In this document: piece by piece, positions 13,245 to 25,115 of the stretch
Numbering within the stretch: the first letter of the stretch is position 1
Layout of the letters: each line of letters begins with the position of its first letter
Assembly: GCA_009667805.1 (NCBI GenBank)
Contig: CM019063.1
Coordinates: forward strand, 60,062,881-60,126,880
Direction: 5' to 3'
DNA: 64,000 nucleotides
From: Leptobrachium leishanense
Taxonomy: Eukaryota > Chordata > Amphibia > Anura > Megophryidae
Translations under genes and position numbers: made by a program
The notes under the pieces: model-generated
What the model saw: the letters and a program-made list of their open reading frames with translations, nothing else
Database searches by the model: none
Told to the model about the DNA's origin: nothing

Positions 13245-13421
13245 ATTGGATCAGGATCTGGACCGGCTGTTGCAGAGTGCGGAATTGATAGACTTGTCCA
13301 CCAAACTCTTTTCGTACATCCATAAACTAAATGTAGTCCCTTGTATTTTTATGGCACCCCAGAACTGTGGGACTATTTCTCCTGACGCCTGGGAGAATGT
13401 TAACTGTGCCCTGGAATACAG
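13245..13421 (+). other. Possible host exon (unconfirmed)
   Basis: A pyrimidine-rich tract ending TTTTCAATTACACAG precedes an open 177-bp stretch that ends GAATACAG followed by GTGTCA, a plausible donor. The frame reads LDQDLDRLLQSAELIDLSTK and continues to SPDAWENVNCALEY without stops. The protein was not recognised. The frame also stays open beyond the candidate donor to 13531, and the sequence could equally be a fragment of an unrecognised repeat. Reported only because it is the one place in the window with acceptor, open frame and donor in register. Confidence 0.25.
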
Positions 13422-15604
13422 GTGTCACGTTTCCCCATTCCAGCCCTGTCCCCCTGCCCTCTGTATTCTTTACGCCTGTGTTTCCCATATTGTTCTGTGT
13501 GTTGCTTTCCCTGGGTTGCAGCTCAGGGGTTAAGTGGCTTTTTCATTAGCTTTCCTGTTGGTGATGTGGGCTGATCACCTCCCTATATATTGCAATGAGC
13601 CCTTATCCCATTGCTCTTGCATTTTGGTTCACTTTCACTTCCTGATTCCTGCTGCCTGTTTGTACCTGAGAGCTCCCTGCTGTTTATTCTGTTCTAGTTT
13701 GTGTTTTCTTGTTCAGCTTATTTCTTAGGTTTTGTCCTCCCTGTCTGTCTGCTGTTTCCATAGTCTTTCCTGTTCTAATTTAGTTCTAGTTATTTCTCTT
13801 GTGTATTTAGTTCTAGTGTTTCTCCTTTGCTTTGCTTTTGGTTTTCTGTTTATGTTATATGTCTGACTGATTTCCTGGTTCTGACCCTTTTGCCTGGCTG
13901 ACTACTCTCCCGGTTCTGGAACCCTGTGGATCCGAGGTGGAGAGAGAAGTAGTTCGAGACCACCTAGTAGTTTGGTGCCATAGCTGTGATCGAAGCAAGT
14001 GGGGCAGTTTGTGTAAAGTGGCTGCACCAGGACATCAGTCTGGTTAGAAGGAGAGCTGACGGGTCCTGAAGGTTCCCACTGCGGCCTTGTGTGGCTGAAT
14101 ACTTTGGTAACCAGTACCCTCTAATCCTGTACCACTAACAGGGCACTCTATTCATCTTTCTACACTAATAAAGCTACCCAGCATGCACGTGGATTCACTG
14201 GCAACCTTCTTGGGAGTGTCTGCTTTTATCACATGTGTTATTCCATCCTAAGGACCCAAACGCTTCTGTGCATCAATGGTACCCATCAGCCGCTAGGGCG
14301 AAGATGGAGTGTGGGTTACAGACTGTTTGGGAGGGAGCTGGGCCTGGTTAGAGACTATTGGTGTGTTAGATAGCCACTGTACTGCCTGCCTTATTTGTCC
14401 TGTCATTATCTATAATACAGAAATCTATTGTCTTACGGCAGCTGGTGTATTGTAGTTATTATTTGGTTCCTGTCTGGGAGACCATCCATTGCAGTGGATG
14501 ATCAGGCAGGTGGAGGTACTGCCGAAGTTATATATCCCTACTCCCGTAATGTGGAGGCTCAGGATCACCATGTTAATCAGGAAGATGAAACCCAGCATGA
14601 GGGCCCTAGGTGTCCCAGTCCCCGGTGGAGAACATCCATTACATAAACTAAGGGCTGTATTCCATTCCTGACGCTATCATGGCGACGGCAAGCAGGATAA
14701 TGTAAGTGTGCAGATTTTCCATTACTGGAGACTAGGAGAAGATGCAGATGCTCACCCTTTTTGCCGCAGGATGAAATGACTGTTTAGTTTGGTGAAATAG
14801 GTTAAGGCGCGCATTAAATCTGTGATTCCCAACCCTGGTCCTCAGGTACCCCTAAGAGGCCAGATTTTAAAGCAGACTCTGTGTGCAGCCTCTGCAGCCC
14901 AATTATTTAAGGGTAAAAAAAAAATCGGAATTCTGTTTTTCAATAGATTATCCCTTTAAATTGCGGCTCTGGACATTTGTTCAGACATTGGAAAAATATA
15001 ACTGAGACTCAAATCTTCTTATAAGAGAAGAACCTTGTAAATCATTTACCCAACCACAGCGAATTATAAAATGTGTTCCACCCTTGGAGTCTAACAGAAT
15101 GTATAATGCAAGGATGGATTCTTCGCTCTTTATGTATTTTTTTTCTATTTACCACATCCTTTATGAAAAAAAAGACAAAATACTCCTGGTCTTCATTTTT
15201 TGCCTTCCTGCCTTTTTTTTTTTTTATAAAAAAAAATTCTTACATTTTAAAAAATATTTTTTTATGAATTAACAACATATCAATGATTTTATTATTCTTT
15301 TTTTCTTTTTTTTTAAGTTAACTTGTATAATTTGCAAACGGTGTCCAGGTCTACAGTTTCATGCTATTCAATCAATTCAAACGGATGAGTCCAAAAAAAT
15401 ATATAATGATTTTTATGCGGTTGTCTGACTGGCTCCAACCTTATTCTAACCAGACTTGGCTGTATTGAGAGGATACGCAGTGTGTTGAATGGGATTCAGG
15501 GATTTCTTCTGGTTTCTAAAAAGGACTAGAGTATAAAATAGTTTGTTTTCTGTTTTTTGGTAGACATTGTAAAGAACAGAATCAGAAATACAATCTGGAA
15601 TTAC
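13422..15604. other. Mostly unassigned; possible LTR and hAT scraps
   Basis: From 13423 a TGTCACGTTTCC start, a pyrimidine-rich body and an AATAAA at 14168 recall an LTR, but no matching CA-ending terminus or duplication was found. At 14822-14870 the text GATTCCCAACCCTGGTCCTC resembles the end of a Charlie-type hAT. From 15070 to 15340 the sequence is strongly A/T-rich. No gene seen. Confidence 0.3.
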
Positions 15605-15945
15605 CCTAGTTATTATTATTATTATTATTATTATTATTCTTTATTTATAAAGCGCCAGCATATTCCGCAGCGCTGTACAATAAACACAGTATAGACAGGG
15701 TTACAATACATTGAACAACATTTGACAAACAGTACAGGAGGAGATGAGGGCCCTATACCCGTAGGAACTCACAATCTAGGAGGGTTGGGGTTGGAAACAG
15801 GAGAGGACTGTAAGGTGAGAGTGATTGATGGTTGCGTCAGTGAGTTGGGTGGTAGGCTTCCCTAAATAGGAATGTTTTAAGGGAGCGTTTGAAGGAAGAG
15901 AAGTTAGGGGAAAGTCTGACAGTACGAGGGAGAGCGTTATAACTT
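15605..15945 (-). mobile_element. L2-type LINE, 3' end
   Basis: Read on the minus strand the frame gives ALPRTVRLSPNFSSFKRSLK, TFLFREAYHPTH and a stop: the C-terminal end of an L2-clade ORF2. A ~230-bp 3' UTR follows, ending in TTTATAAATAAAG and an AAT-type triplet tail (the ATT run at 15612-15638 on the plus strand). Severely 5'-truncated, as is usual for LINE copies. Confidence 0.8.
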
Positions 15946-16076
15946 AATATAAATTCACTGGAATAATACCCTCAATGCCACCTGTATCTGTTGGTGAAAT
16001 ATTGAATTGCATTTTTGGCGTATTGTCTTGTCTTACCCAATGTACCTTTGTACAGAGCTTCGGAATGTGTTGGCGG

Positions 16077-17115
16077 TTAACCCCTTCACTACCAAGTGAT
16101 TTTTGTTGACAAAGTGCTATCATAGGGCCCTATTACATTCTTTGTGCAATTTCATCCGCGCAGCGCAATTTGTTTTGAGCACAGCAAAATTCGTTATCGC
16201 ACGAAAATTAACGTGGTATAACGATCCGAGCGCACTTTTTCGTCCGTCACGAATTTTCATGCTCAAAAACGACGTGCAAAATCGTGCGCGCATTAACGTT
16301 GCGCGCAGAAATCGGTGGGCAGACAGTTTTTTCACGGGATTCAGCCAATCAGAATTAAGAACCACTATTTTCTAACGTTAGGTTGTTGCGCCTGTCAAAG
16401 TCAATCTGCGTATATGTGCTGCAGCAAAAAAAATAAATAAACAATTTATTAATTTTATTGTTTGGGTATGTGTAGAATGTGTAACTATACTGTGCTGTAT
16501 TTTTTTTTTGTGCTGGTGTATTTCGTTTCGGCCAGAACGATCAAATTTACAGTCACCACCTGCTTTTCAAAGACGTTAAAAAAAATCTGCGCAAACGTCG
16601 TTAGTACAAAGTTGCGCGAAGATTGTAATACCATCCGCATACCAGCGCACAAACGCATTTGCGCTGACAATGTTAAGTATATGATGCGCGCACAAATTTT
16701 AGTTCGCGCAGGGTCACTCACGGTAGACGATAACGCGCATCGTTTGCGCGAACGTCGTAATACGACTTTCAGCGCAAATGGTTTTGCCTCTTGCGCAAAT
16801 GCGCGTTTGCGCACGCGCAAAAAAATACGCGAGGAATGTAATAGGGCCCATAGCATTTATTTGAAACATGGTATCTGAAGTTAATAATTAAATATAGGTA
16901 AAATAGACGTTCTGCACTGAAATTGTTATTCTGAGTTAGTAAAAACAAATAAAATAATGTTAATTTGCATATTTTTTGTTTTTAAGGTATTCGTTTATCC
17001 TTTACAGAAATATTGTTGAAATGTAAAGAATCTGAGCGCTAGATGGTGTCCCTTATCTTACACAATTTCAAGTGGGGTCTGCATTATTATCATACAGGCA
17101 GAAATGGCCCTTGTG
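16077..17115 (+). mobile_element. TTAA-type element M1, split by F1, right end lost
   Basis: Starts TTAACCCCTTCACTACCAAG; after removing F1 the sequence parallels M2 (18021-18127, then 20298-20490), for example GTTATTCTGAG, GAAATATTGTTGAAATG and GTGTCCCTTATCTTACAC. Homology to M2 stops near 17115, so the right terminus is missing. No coding capacity was recognised. Confidence 0.7.
16125..16849. mobile_element. CpG-rich MITE, family F, copy F1
   Basis: Inverted ends GGGCCCTATTACATTC and GAATGTAATAGGGCCC, flanked by ATA on both sides (16122-16124 and 16850-16852), a 3-bp duplication compatible with a Harbinger-like mechanism. The interior is dense in GCGCA and GCGCG words. It splits M1: the uninterrupted M2 shows the joined site. 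A second copy lies at 35103-35789, sharing a central block (TTTCTAACGTTAGGTTGTTG). The 138-codon open frame inside is not conserved as protein. Confidence 0.85.
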
Positions 17116-18020
17116 CAGAAGAATAATCCATAAAGCGCATCCAGCAGTGCAGTAATCAGTGAAATGAGCAAACGAGGGCTGTAAATTTGTCGTGTGCCAA
17201 TAATAAAGTAGTGACAGAATCAAAGTATCTGATAATAATACACGGTGGTTACAATTAATCAATGGTCCTCCTAGAGGCAATTCAAGAACATCAAACACAT
17301 AAAAAGTGGCAGTGTCAAACAATGGCTATAAAATAGCCTGTGCCAGAAATAGTCAATATTGTCAATAGTCAATAGTCAAAAGTTACTGCGTTAAGTAAAT
17401 TAAATACAACAGGACATGAAATTCATTTGGGTCAAGCACAAATGAAGGATGAGCAAGGTTGGAATAGCTCATTCACCATCTGCAGGCTCCACATTAACGT
17501 CTCCCGTATAAAATATAGGAGACGTTAATATACAATAAGCGTTGTCTGAGACGCAAGCAGAGATAACATTTATGATGGGATATGACGTGTTGATTTTAAG
17601 CAGAGCGTTAGAGCCGTTATGTTGTACGGCTCAGCTCGAGTGCTCTGCTTAACGTCAACCAAGGAATAGGGCCCTTTGACTTTACGGTTTAACGTTCGAT
17701 GCAGCTGTAAGAACAGGTGTGCACTGGCCTTGATAAACTCGTCTCCCAGAGAGATGAGCTCTTCAATGTGGTGTCTGGAAATGTATTTTGTCAATGGGTG
17801 GTCCATTGGCAGTTATAAGATTAAGATCATGTGTTGAATTAATCCTTGGTGCTGAGAGGTGAAAATCTAGGAGCATCACTATATAAACCAAGAAGATTAC
17901 CCTGATTAAATGCTTATGTGAGATGTGACAACATTCCAGAAGAAATCCACATGCAGAGGATTAATATGTGGCAGCAAATAGGGTATTAAATCCACCCAGG
18001 CTACGCAATAGACATCTCCC
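17116..18020. other. Unassigned stretch with a hairpin
   Basis: No gene seen. An inverted pair, AAGCAGAGC at about 17597 and GCTCTGCTT at about 17641, with inner GCCG/CGGC, could be a relic fold-back. A second short palindrome around GGAGACGTTAA lies at 17489-17530. Confidence 0.4.
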
Positions 18021-20991
18021 TTAATCCCTTCACTACCAAACGATTTTTGTTGAAAAAAATGTTATCACATTTATTTGAAATGCGGAATGTGAAGCTAACA
18101 ATTAAATATGGGATAAAACAGACGTTTCGAGAGTTTTCGCGCTGACTTACCCTGCCATGCTGGATTTTAGCGTCCCCCTGCTGTTTTCAGCCTCACTGTC
18201 AGGAGTGTTCCCCTTCTGGAGGTGTGGGGTTGGATCAGTGAGACAAGGGGGAGTCTCACAGAAGAGACTGAGCCAGCACCGGATTTTTGGCCTACTATTG
18301 CGGCCTAACCTCGGCGGCCATCTTGCGGCCTTCCATGATGCTTTGGGCTCTCCTGACCAGTGCCTCTGACCCGGATCATCATGGGTAATAAGATGGCTAG
18401 GAAGCATCTTCTTGCTGAGGGCCTTCGCCAGAGGGACATCCGTGACTCCCTGGGTCCCAGTAGGCGGCGTGTGTGTCCTCCGGTGCCTAGTGCTCTATGA
18501 GGACTGGAATCTTCTGGTGAGGAGAAGGGCTTCTGGCCTAAGCCGATCGGCCATTCATGGGGATCTCCGCCCTACCCCCAAGGTGCAAATACCCTGGAGA
18601 AATCGCATCACATCGGAGGGAGGAGAACCCTCTGGTTGTGTCATTGGGTTCCCCTTCTACAGTGGATTTGGCAGGGGCAGGTGCGGCGAATGCCCACCTG
18701 CCCTCTACTAAGGAGGATCTCCGACAGCTACTCACTGACATGAAGGCCACTTGGCAGGCTTACATTAGCAGACTGCAGGCAGAGGTGGTGGGGTCCGGAC
18801 CCAGGTGACTGCAGTGCAAGACCGTACGACCAGACTGGAAGTGGTTCGGGACCACCTGATGGCCCAAGTGGAATCTTTCTGAAGTCAAGTTGATCACCAT
18901 TCAAGGGTGGGGGCCCAGGTCAATATGAGACACAGACATCGGAAACTCCAAGTCTGAGGTGTACTGGAATCTGTACCCTCTGGGGATCTTTTGGGGCTTG
19001 TAAACAGGATGGCTACTCCCCTACTCCAACTGGAGCTGGATGAACCTGATATCTATGGGTCCGTGACATGCTTACGAAAGTCTCCAATAGCCCCGACTGA
19101 CGCTCCCCTAGATGTTTTGGCGGTGGCTTGGGATGCCTCTCTGAAGATTCAACTCATGACTGTTCCTGCATCCCGCGACCTGCTGGTATTTGAATCCATG
19201 TCACTTTCCCTGTTCCATGGCCTCCCTTTTCTCGACCTTGGTGGTGAGGCGCCATTTTAAGGAGGTGACGGTGCACCTGTGGGCTACGGGGCTCTGCTGC
19301 ACATGCGGAGCCGCTGATTCCCTGGTGATCACCTGCAAAGGTGTTCACCATGTTGCTGCCCCTCCAGAGGAGAAGTTGCCCCTTCTGACTTCGCTGCGGG
19401 TGATGCGGGCACTGGACTCTTCTGCTCTAGATTAACTGCTGCGACTGCTGTTTTTGTGTCGCCCTGGTGGATACCCCATTTTCTATTTGGCCTTTGTGTT
19501 TGTCCCCTGGTATTGCACCTTCTGCACAGGATGCCGTTCTCCAACCTACTTGAGCGGCTTACTCCCCCTGGGTTCTTACTCGTTCCCCTCTTCCCTTTCT
19601 GGTGCTGACCCACACATTCCCCCCTTGGAGGCATTGTATGTGCTTTTTTCTCTTGTGACATTTTGTTTCTGATGTTTTTGTTTTGTTCCTGCACCAGGTC
19701 TCAGTGTCAGACTATTTTTGTAATATCTGACGTTTGATTGAGTTTGTGGTGCGCAATGAGAGGCGAGCGGGGTGCTGAGGGATATATATTTTTCTCTCCC
19801 TGGGAGAGGGTGCGGGGGCATGGGTTTACCATAGGCATACCAGCTTCGCAGGAACCATCACCCTACCTGCCTTGTTTGGCCCTGAGGTGGCCTGGCCTTG
19901 TGACCTCTATCTGGCCCTTTTCTCCTTTTGAGGGTGTGGGGGACAGCCTGGTATTTCACGTTCCCTGGCATGCACCCACCCCTCCTTCTGTTCTCCTCAC
20001 CCCCTTTACCCTCCCTTCCTATTTTTTTTCTTCTCTCGCACCCCTTTACTCTCTCATCGCTTTCTGTCTATCCCACAGACGCCTGCTTAGTTTTGTCTAG
20101 GATTACCCGTGCCTGAATTTGGATATTTTATTGTCACTGAGATTTTGTGTGCTATTTTTATTTTTCGCGGACTTTGCTGACCCTTGCTATTATGATTTTT
20201 TTTTGTTATTATGTGAGTTCTTCTATTGGCCCCGTGAGGCCATTTCTGTTGGTCGACATGTGACCTTTCGAAATACTTAAAGTATTTTTTTTAAAAATGG
20301 AAGTTTTGCACATAGATTGTTATTCTGAGATAGTTAAAAAAAAATTAAATAATGTTAATTTGCTCATTTTTCATTTTTCATGTAATTGTTTCTCCTTTAC
20401 AGAAATATTGTTGAAATGTAAGACTGAGCTCTGGATAGTGTCCCTTCTCTTACACAATTTCAATTGTGGTCTGTATCAATTTCATACAGAAATGGCCTAT
20501 GTGTTAGATACAGTAGCTGTCATCAACCTAAATAATAAAAATGTTCTGATCTCCTGCTTATGGGATTTGTAGTGATTGAGATTATTAGCAATGCAGCTTC
20601 CAAAAAATACCAATAGAATATAAAAATAATATCTTTATGTGACATAATGACTGTATATGGAAATTATAGTAACACATTTTATTTGTACTGTACAAGGAGT
20701 TTCAGCCATTTATAATCCCCTGAATCTTATCCCTGTACAACAGTGAGTGACCCCAGAGCAGGAGTAATACAATTGAACTTTTGTTACAGTGAGGTTTAGG
20801 GTTGCTATTTGCAAATAGTTTTATGTCTTTCCAGGGTGCTTGGAGAGATATAAAACAAAGGATTTTGTTTCTCTACCTGGGACACACTATTCCTGCTTTA
20901 AAATGGTGTGAAAATAGTCTTTTGATATGCTACTGAGCGCTTTTCAACACACAAAATCGAGATAACTCATTTTTGGATGTCAAGGGGTTAA
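18021..20991 (+). mobile_element. TTAA-type element M2, split by a LINE fragment
   Basis: TTAA at 18021-18024 and 20988-20991. The left end CCCTTCACTACC and the right end GTCAAGGGG are weakly inverted. The M body (18025-18127 and about 20298-20987) is continuous with M1 once the LINE-like insert is removed. No transposase was recognised. Confidence 0.7.
18128..20297 (+). pseudogene. L1/Tx1-like LINE fragment with decayed ORF1
   Basis: An insert between the two halves of M2. Pieces of an ORF1-like protein are visible in shifting plus-strand frames: STKEDLRQLLTDMKATWQAY (18711-18780, coiled-coil part), then STLVVRRHFKEVTVHLWATG (about 19216-19275), which lines up with the DLSxxTLxxRRxLKxxTxxL region of L1 ORF1 C-terminal domains. 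Multiple stops and frameshifts mean no product. Downstream to about 20297 nothing like ORF2 is seen, so the copy is either an ORF1-only fragment or a non-autonomous derivative. The family call rests on pattern alone and is moderate. Confidence 0.5.
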
Positions 20992-21734
20992 AAATAAAAA
21001 GGTTGAGTTTATGAAAGTTAGTTTACGATTACACCTAAGATACAGATATTTAAGACCTGGTCGGGTCAAATTAAGCCGTATGGATGGTAAAGCTGGCCCA
21101 TCTGTGAAAACGGAAACAGAATGTGCGTAAAATTGTAATCGGAATTGTACATGTATCACTAAAAATAAATAGCTGAAAACCCAGAACAGATGATTAATTA
21201 ACGCAAAGTTCTTTGGTGTAAATGGAAACCAGGTGTCTCTGCGATAAGAGCGATAGATTAGGAGTCGACCACCCGCTCGCACGGCTTCTCGTGGAGAGGG
21301 TCAAAGACTTTGTCTTATCTGTGGAATTGCCTTTCCATATTAACTTTCACAGGTGAAAATTCCTTTGCTTCGGGTGTTGGATCAAAGCATATTTGCTAAA
21401 ATAACCATACGAAAGGAGGAACGATCAGACTCTACATCTGTTCACGGAAAAAAAGTAGGACGTTTACAATTTTACATTTTTTTATAATTAAAAAAAATTG
21501 TTGCCCAAGTTTTAGAACATTACTGCACTATGTATGATTAATATGCACGAAAGCCGAGCAGATTCCAAGCGATTAAACACACATATAGAGCTGTTACAAT
21601 AAAGGCAGAGGGCAAGAAAAGAGAGGTTAAAAAGACTCCATATCGCAGGTTTAAAGAAATAATAGAAATAATTGAAAAAAGTATCTACACGTCCAAAGAG
21701 ATCGGAAAATTGTTCATATTTAAATATTTCCTTA
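20992..21734. other. Unassigned stretch
   Basis: No gene or repeat was recognised. Confidence 0.5.
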
Positions 21735-21773
21735 TGAGCCACAACATTAAAACCACCTCCTGTGTAATATCGT

Positions 21774-22480
21774 CTAGGTCTCTCTCCTGCTGCTAGCACA
21801 GCTCTGATGCATCGAGGCATGGACTCTGAACGAATCTGGCGGCAAGACATTAGCAGAAGATCCTTTAAGTCCTGCACTTTGCAAGGTGGGTACTCCATGG
21901 ATCATATTTGTTGTTCCAGCACATCTCATATATGGCCAATCGGATTGAGATCTGGGGAATTTGAGGCTAGGGCAACACCTTGAAACCCTTGTCATGTTCC
22001 TCAAACCATTCCTGAACAGTTTTTGCAGTGTGTCAGGGGACATTATTCTGCTAAAAGAGGCCTCCGCCATCAGGGAACACCATGGCCATGAAGGGGTGCA
22101 CGTGGTCTGCAACAATCTTTAGGAAGGTGGATCGTGTCTTGTGTTCTGACACCTTTCTATCGTGACCAGCATTAAGGTTTTCAGCAATTTGAGCTACAGT
22201 AGCTCTTCTCTGTGATCAGACCGGACAGGTTAGACTTCACTCCCCACATGCATCAATGAGTCTTGGGCGCCCATGACCCTGACACTGGTTCAGCAATCGT
22301 CCTTCCTTGCAGCACTTTTTGGTAGGTGGTAACCACTGCCTACCGGGAACCTCCCACAAGACTTGACGTTTTGGAGATGCTGAGACCCAGTCGTATAGCC
22401 ATCTTTATTTGGCCCCTGCCAAAGTCACTCAGATCTTTTCGCCCATTTTTCCTGCTACACATGGACTTTAAGAACTGCCT
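21774..22480 (-). pseudogene. Tc1-like transposase remnant
   Basis: The C-terminal end is readable as KVQDLKDLLLMSCRQIRSES followed by MPRCIRAVLAAGE, matching the terminal helix pattern of this Tc1 branch, where a SWCQIPQ segment is partly deleted. Upstream, the DNA for the helix-turn-helix part (LSDFGRG and related pieces, near 22380-22440) and for a HGRPRLI-like linker near 22262 can be followed only by shifting frames. Catalytic motifs are too damaged to place confidently. Confidence 0.6.
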
Positions 22481-22496
22481 GTTCACATGCTGCTAA

Positions 22497-22556
22497 TATA
22501 TCCCACCCCGTGACAATATATCCCACCTCGTGACAATATATCCCACCCTGTGACAG
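22497..22556. repeat. Three tandem 20-bp units
   Basis: AATATATCCCACCCCGTGAC repeated three times with single-base differences (CCCC, CCTC, CCCT), inside the subterminal part of the degenerate Tc1-like element. In related elements this segment normally appears once. Confidence 0.85.
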
Positions 22557-22640
22557 GCGCCATTGTGACCATGTAATGAATGTTATTAATTTCACCTGGC
22601 AGTGGTTTTAATGGTGACTGATCAATGAATACATATAGTT

Positions 22641-22974
22641 TGTTGATATATATATAAACCTGATCTCTGCTAAAAAAAAAGCCATCTAGTATGGCATGGC
22701 ATTGATTGAAGGGTTCTGTGTGAAAGCAGACCCAGAATGCAAAAAAGTGAGACAGAGGACATTTGCATGTCTTACCCAGAGTTCTGTGCAGCATGTGGGG
22801 AATGTAGCACAGGAGCTCTGGGATGCAGTTCTTTGAATTGCCGTGACGTGCAAAAGGCTTCTGCAATAATAAACCGTATTAATTACAGTGTGGAGGCTTT
22901 TAATCTCATTTTTTTGCCATCCACCACAACTCAAATAAGTGCTATTATATATATATATATATATATATATTGAG
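22641..22974. other. Unassigned, with TA microsatellite
   Basis: No gene. A (TA)n run at 22945-22970 marks the left edge of the following repeat. Confidence 0.5.
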
Positions 22975-23576
22975 ATATAAACAGGGCTTTTTCTGTCGGT
23001 ACATGCCAGTACTCAGTCTCAGTACCGGTACCTACCGGCAGTGCCAACGTCTCCAGCCCATCATTGAAGTTCCCCAGATCGACACCAAACCTGGTGCCGA
23101 TTGCGGACTTCTCCATTCTTCGGGACCGCCCCATGTCCAAAGACGTCATCACGCATGGGTGTGATGATGTCAGAAGCAGGACAGGGAATTCTATATGGAG
23201 AAGATACTGAGGTCATGTGGACCCCCATATCTCTGGACCCATAGAAGCCAGAACACGGCCTTTCCAATGATACCAAACATGACCGTTTTGTATGTAAAAT
23301 AGAAACATAGAAACATAGAAACATAGAAAAATGTCGGCAGATAAGAACCTTTCGGCCCATCTAGTCTGCCCAATTACATGGATACTTAACCTGGATTTAT
23401 CTTTTGTTTAGGATAGCCTTATGCCTAGCCCATGCCTGCTTAAATTACTTCAATTACTTTAAAATAATTCATTAATTAATTAAAATTATTATTAAAATTA
23501 ATAATTACGTAAATATATGTTTAATTATGTATTTATTTTGCAGCATTATTGTTCACTTATTAATTATAAAGTGAAC
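22975..23576 (-). mobile_element. Family E-like fragment, split by CR1
   Basis: GCCTTTCCAATGATACCAAA (23263-23282) and GCAGCATTATTGTTCAC (23541-23557) match the same landmarks in E1 (26978 and 27095) and E2 on the opposite strand. The two halves are separated by a CR1 3' fragment at 23299-23460. Neither terminus was defined. Confidence 0.55.
23299..23460 (-). mobile_element. CR1 LINE 3' fragment
   Basis: About 160 bp identical in layout to the 3' ends at 28700-28836 and 34081-34220: an ATAGAAAC octamer-like tail, CGGCAGATAAGAACCTTTCG, then CTTTTGTTTAGGATAGCC, the complement of the last codons of ORF2 (AILNKR stop). Confidence 0.85.
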
Positions 23577-25115
23577 GATGATGCACCACTGTGGAGCTCT
23601 TATACGCTCATTTACAGTGCACATTACTGTGAGTTTTATTGCTGTGGAGCTCTGTGAAACGCTGAGGCACAGTCAGCATTATTGCTGTTCAGCTCTTTCA
23701 TACGCTCATAGATAGTGCACATTAACGTAAGTTTTATTGCTGAGGAGCTCTATGATACGCTCATACACACCACACATTACTGTGAAATTTATTGCAGTTG
23801 AGCTCTTTGATACGCTCATAAGCAAGGCACATTACTGTGAGTTTTACTGCTGTGGAGTTCTGTGATATGCTCATACACAACACACATTACTGTGAGTTTT
23901 ATTGCCGTTGAGCTCTTTGATCCGCTCATACATGCGGCACATTACTGTGAGTTTTATTGCCATTGAGATCTTTGATTCGCTCATACACACTTCACATTAC
24001 TGTGAGTTTTATTGCTGTGGAGCTCTGTGATACGCTCAGACACAGCACACATTTCTGTGAGATTTATTGCCATTGAGATCTTTGATTCGCTCATACACAC
24101 TTCACATTAGTGTGAGTTTTATTGCCGTTTAGCTCTTTGATACAGTCATACGCACCGCACATTACTGAGTTTTATTGCTGTGGAGCTCTGTGATACACTC
24201 ATACACAACACACATTACTGTGAGTTTTATTGCTGTGGAGCTCTGTGATACGCTAAAACACACTGCACATTACTGCTGTGGAGTTCTGTGATATGCTCAT
24301 ACACAACACACATTACTGTGAGTTTTATTGCCGTTGAGCTCTTTGATCCGCTCATACATGCGGCACATTACTGTGAGTTTTATTGCCGTTGAGCTCTTTG
24401 ATACACTCATACACACCTCACATTACTGTGAGTTTTATTGCTGTGGAGCTCTGTGATAACGCTCAGACACAGCACACATTTCTGTGAGATTTATTGCCAT
24501 TGAGATCTTTGATTCGCTCATACACACTTCACATTACTGTGAGATTTATTGCCGTTGAGATCTTTGATACGCTCATACACACCACACATTACTGTGAGTT
24601 TTATTGCTGTGGAGCTCTGTGATACGCTAAAACACACTGCACATTACTGTGAGTTTTATTGCCATTGAGCTCTGTGATACGCTCATACACAACACACATT
24701 ACTGTGAGTTTTATTGCCGTTGAGCTCTTTAATACGCTCATACACACGGCACATTACTGTCAGTTTTATTGCCGTTGGGCTCTTTGATGCACTCATACAC
24801 ACCGCACATTACGGTGAGTTTTATTGCCGTGGAGCTCTGTGATATGCTCATACACACCACACATTACTGTGAGATTTATTGCCGTTGAGATCTTTGATAC
24901 GCTCATACACACCACACATTACTGTGAGTTTTATTGCTGTTGTGCTCTGTGATACGCTCATACACAACACACATTACTGTGAGTTTTATTGCTGTGTAGC
25001 TCTGTGATATGCTCATACACACTGCACAATACTGTGAGTTTTATTGCCATTGAGCTCTTTGATACACTCATACACACCGCACATTACTGTGAGTTAAATT
25101 GTTGTGGAGCTCTGT
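23577..25115. repeat. 55-bp satellite array, about 28 units
   Basis: A tandem array with unit ATTACTGTGAG-TTTTATTGC-CGTTGAGCTC-TTTGATACGC-TCATACACAC-CACAC. Two alternating variants are visible, GTGGAGCTCTGTG and GTTGAGCTCTTTG, as if the array grew by multi-unit steps. It sits inside or beside the E-like fragment. Confidence 0.95.

Larger units (their letters stand above)
21735..22640 (-). mobile_element. Degenerate Tc1-like transposon
   Basis: Left end GAGCCACAACATTAAAACCA and right end CAGTGGTTTTAATGGTGACT are imperfect inverted repeats. Between them, on the minus strand, lie remnants of a Tc1-superfamily transposase. This is a different family from Tc1-1 to Tc1-4 and clearly older, with many frame breaks. 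Confidence 0.75.

Noticed and set aside
13423..14300. A possible second LTR starting TGTCACG
   Set aside because: No matching CA-ending inverted terminus and no flanking duplication could be found.
16462..16878. A 138-codon frame rich in Arg and Ala in F1
   Set aside because: Generated by GCGCA-type words; not conserved as protein in F2.
23577..25115. CRISPR-like regular repeat pattern
   Set aside because: Units are contiguous with no unique spacers; this is a 55-bp satellite in a eukaryotic setting.
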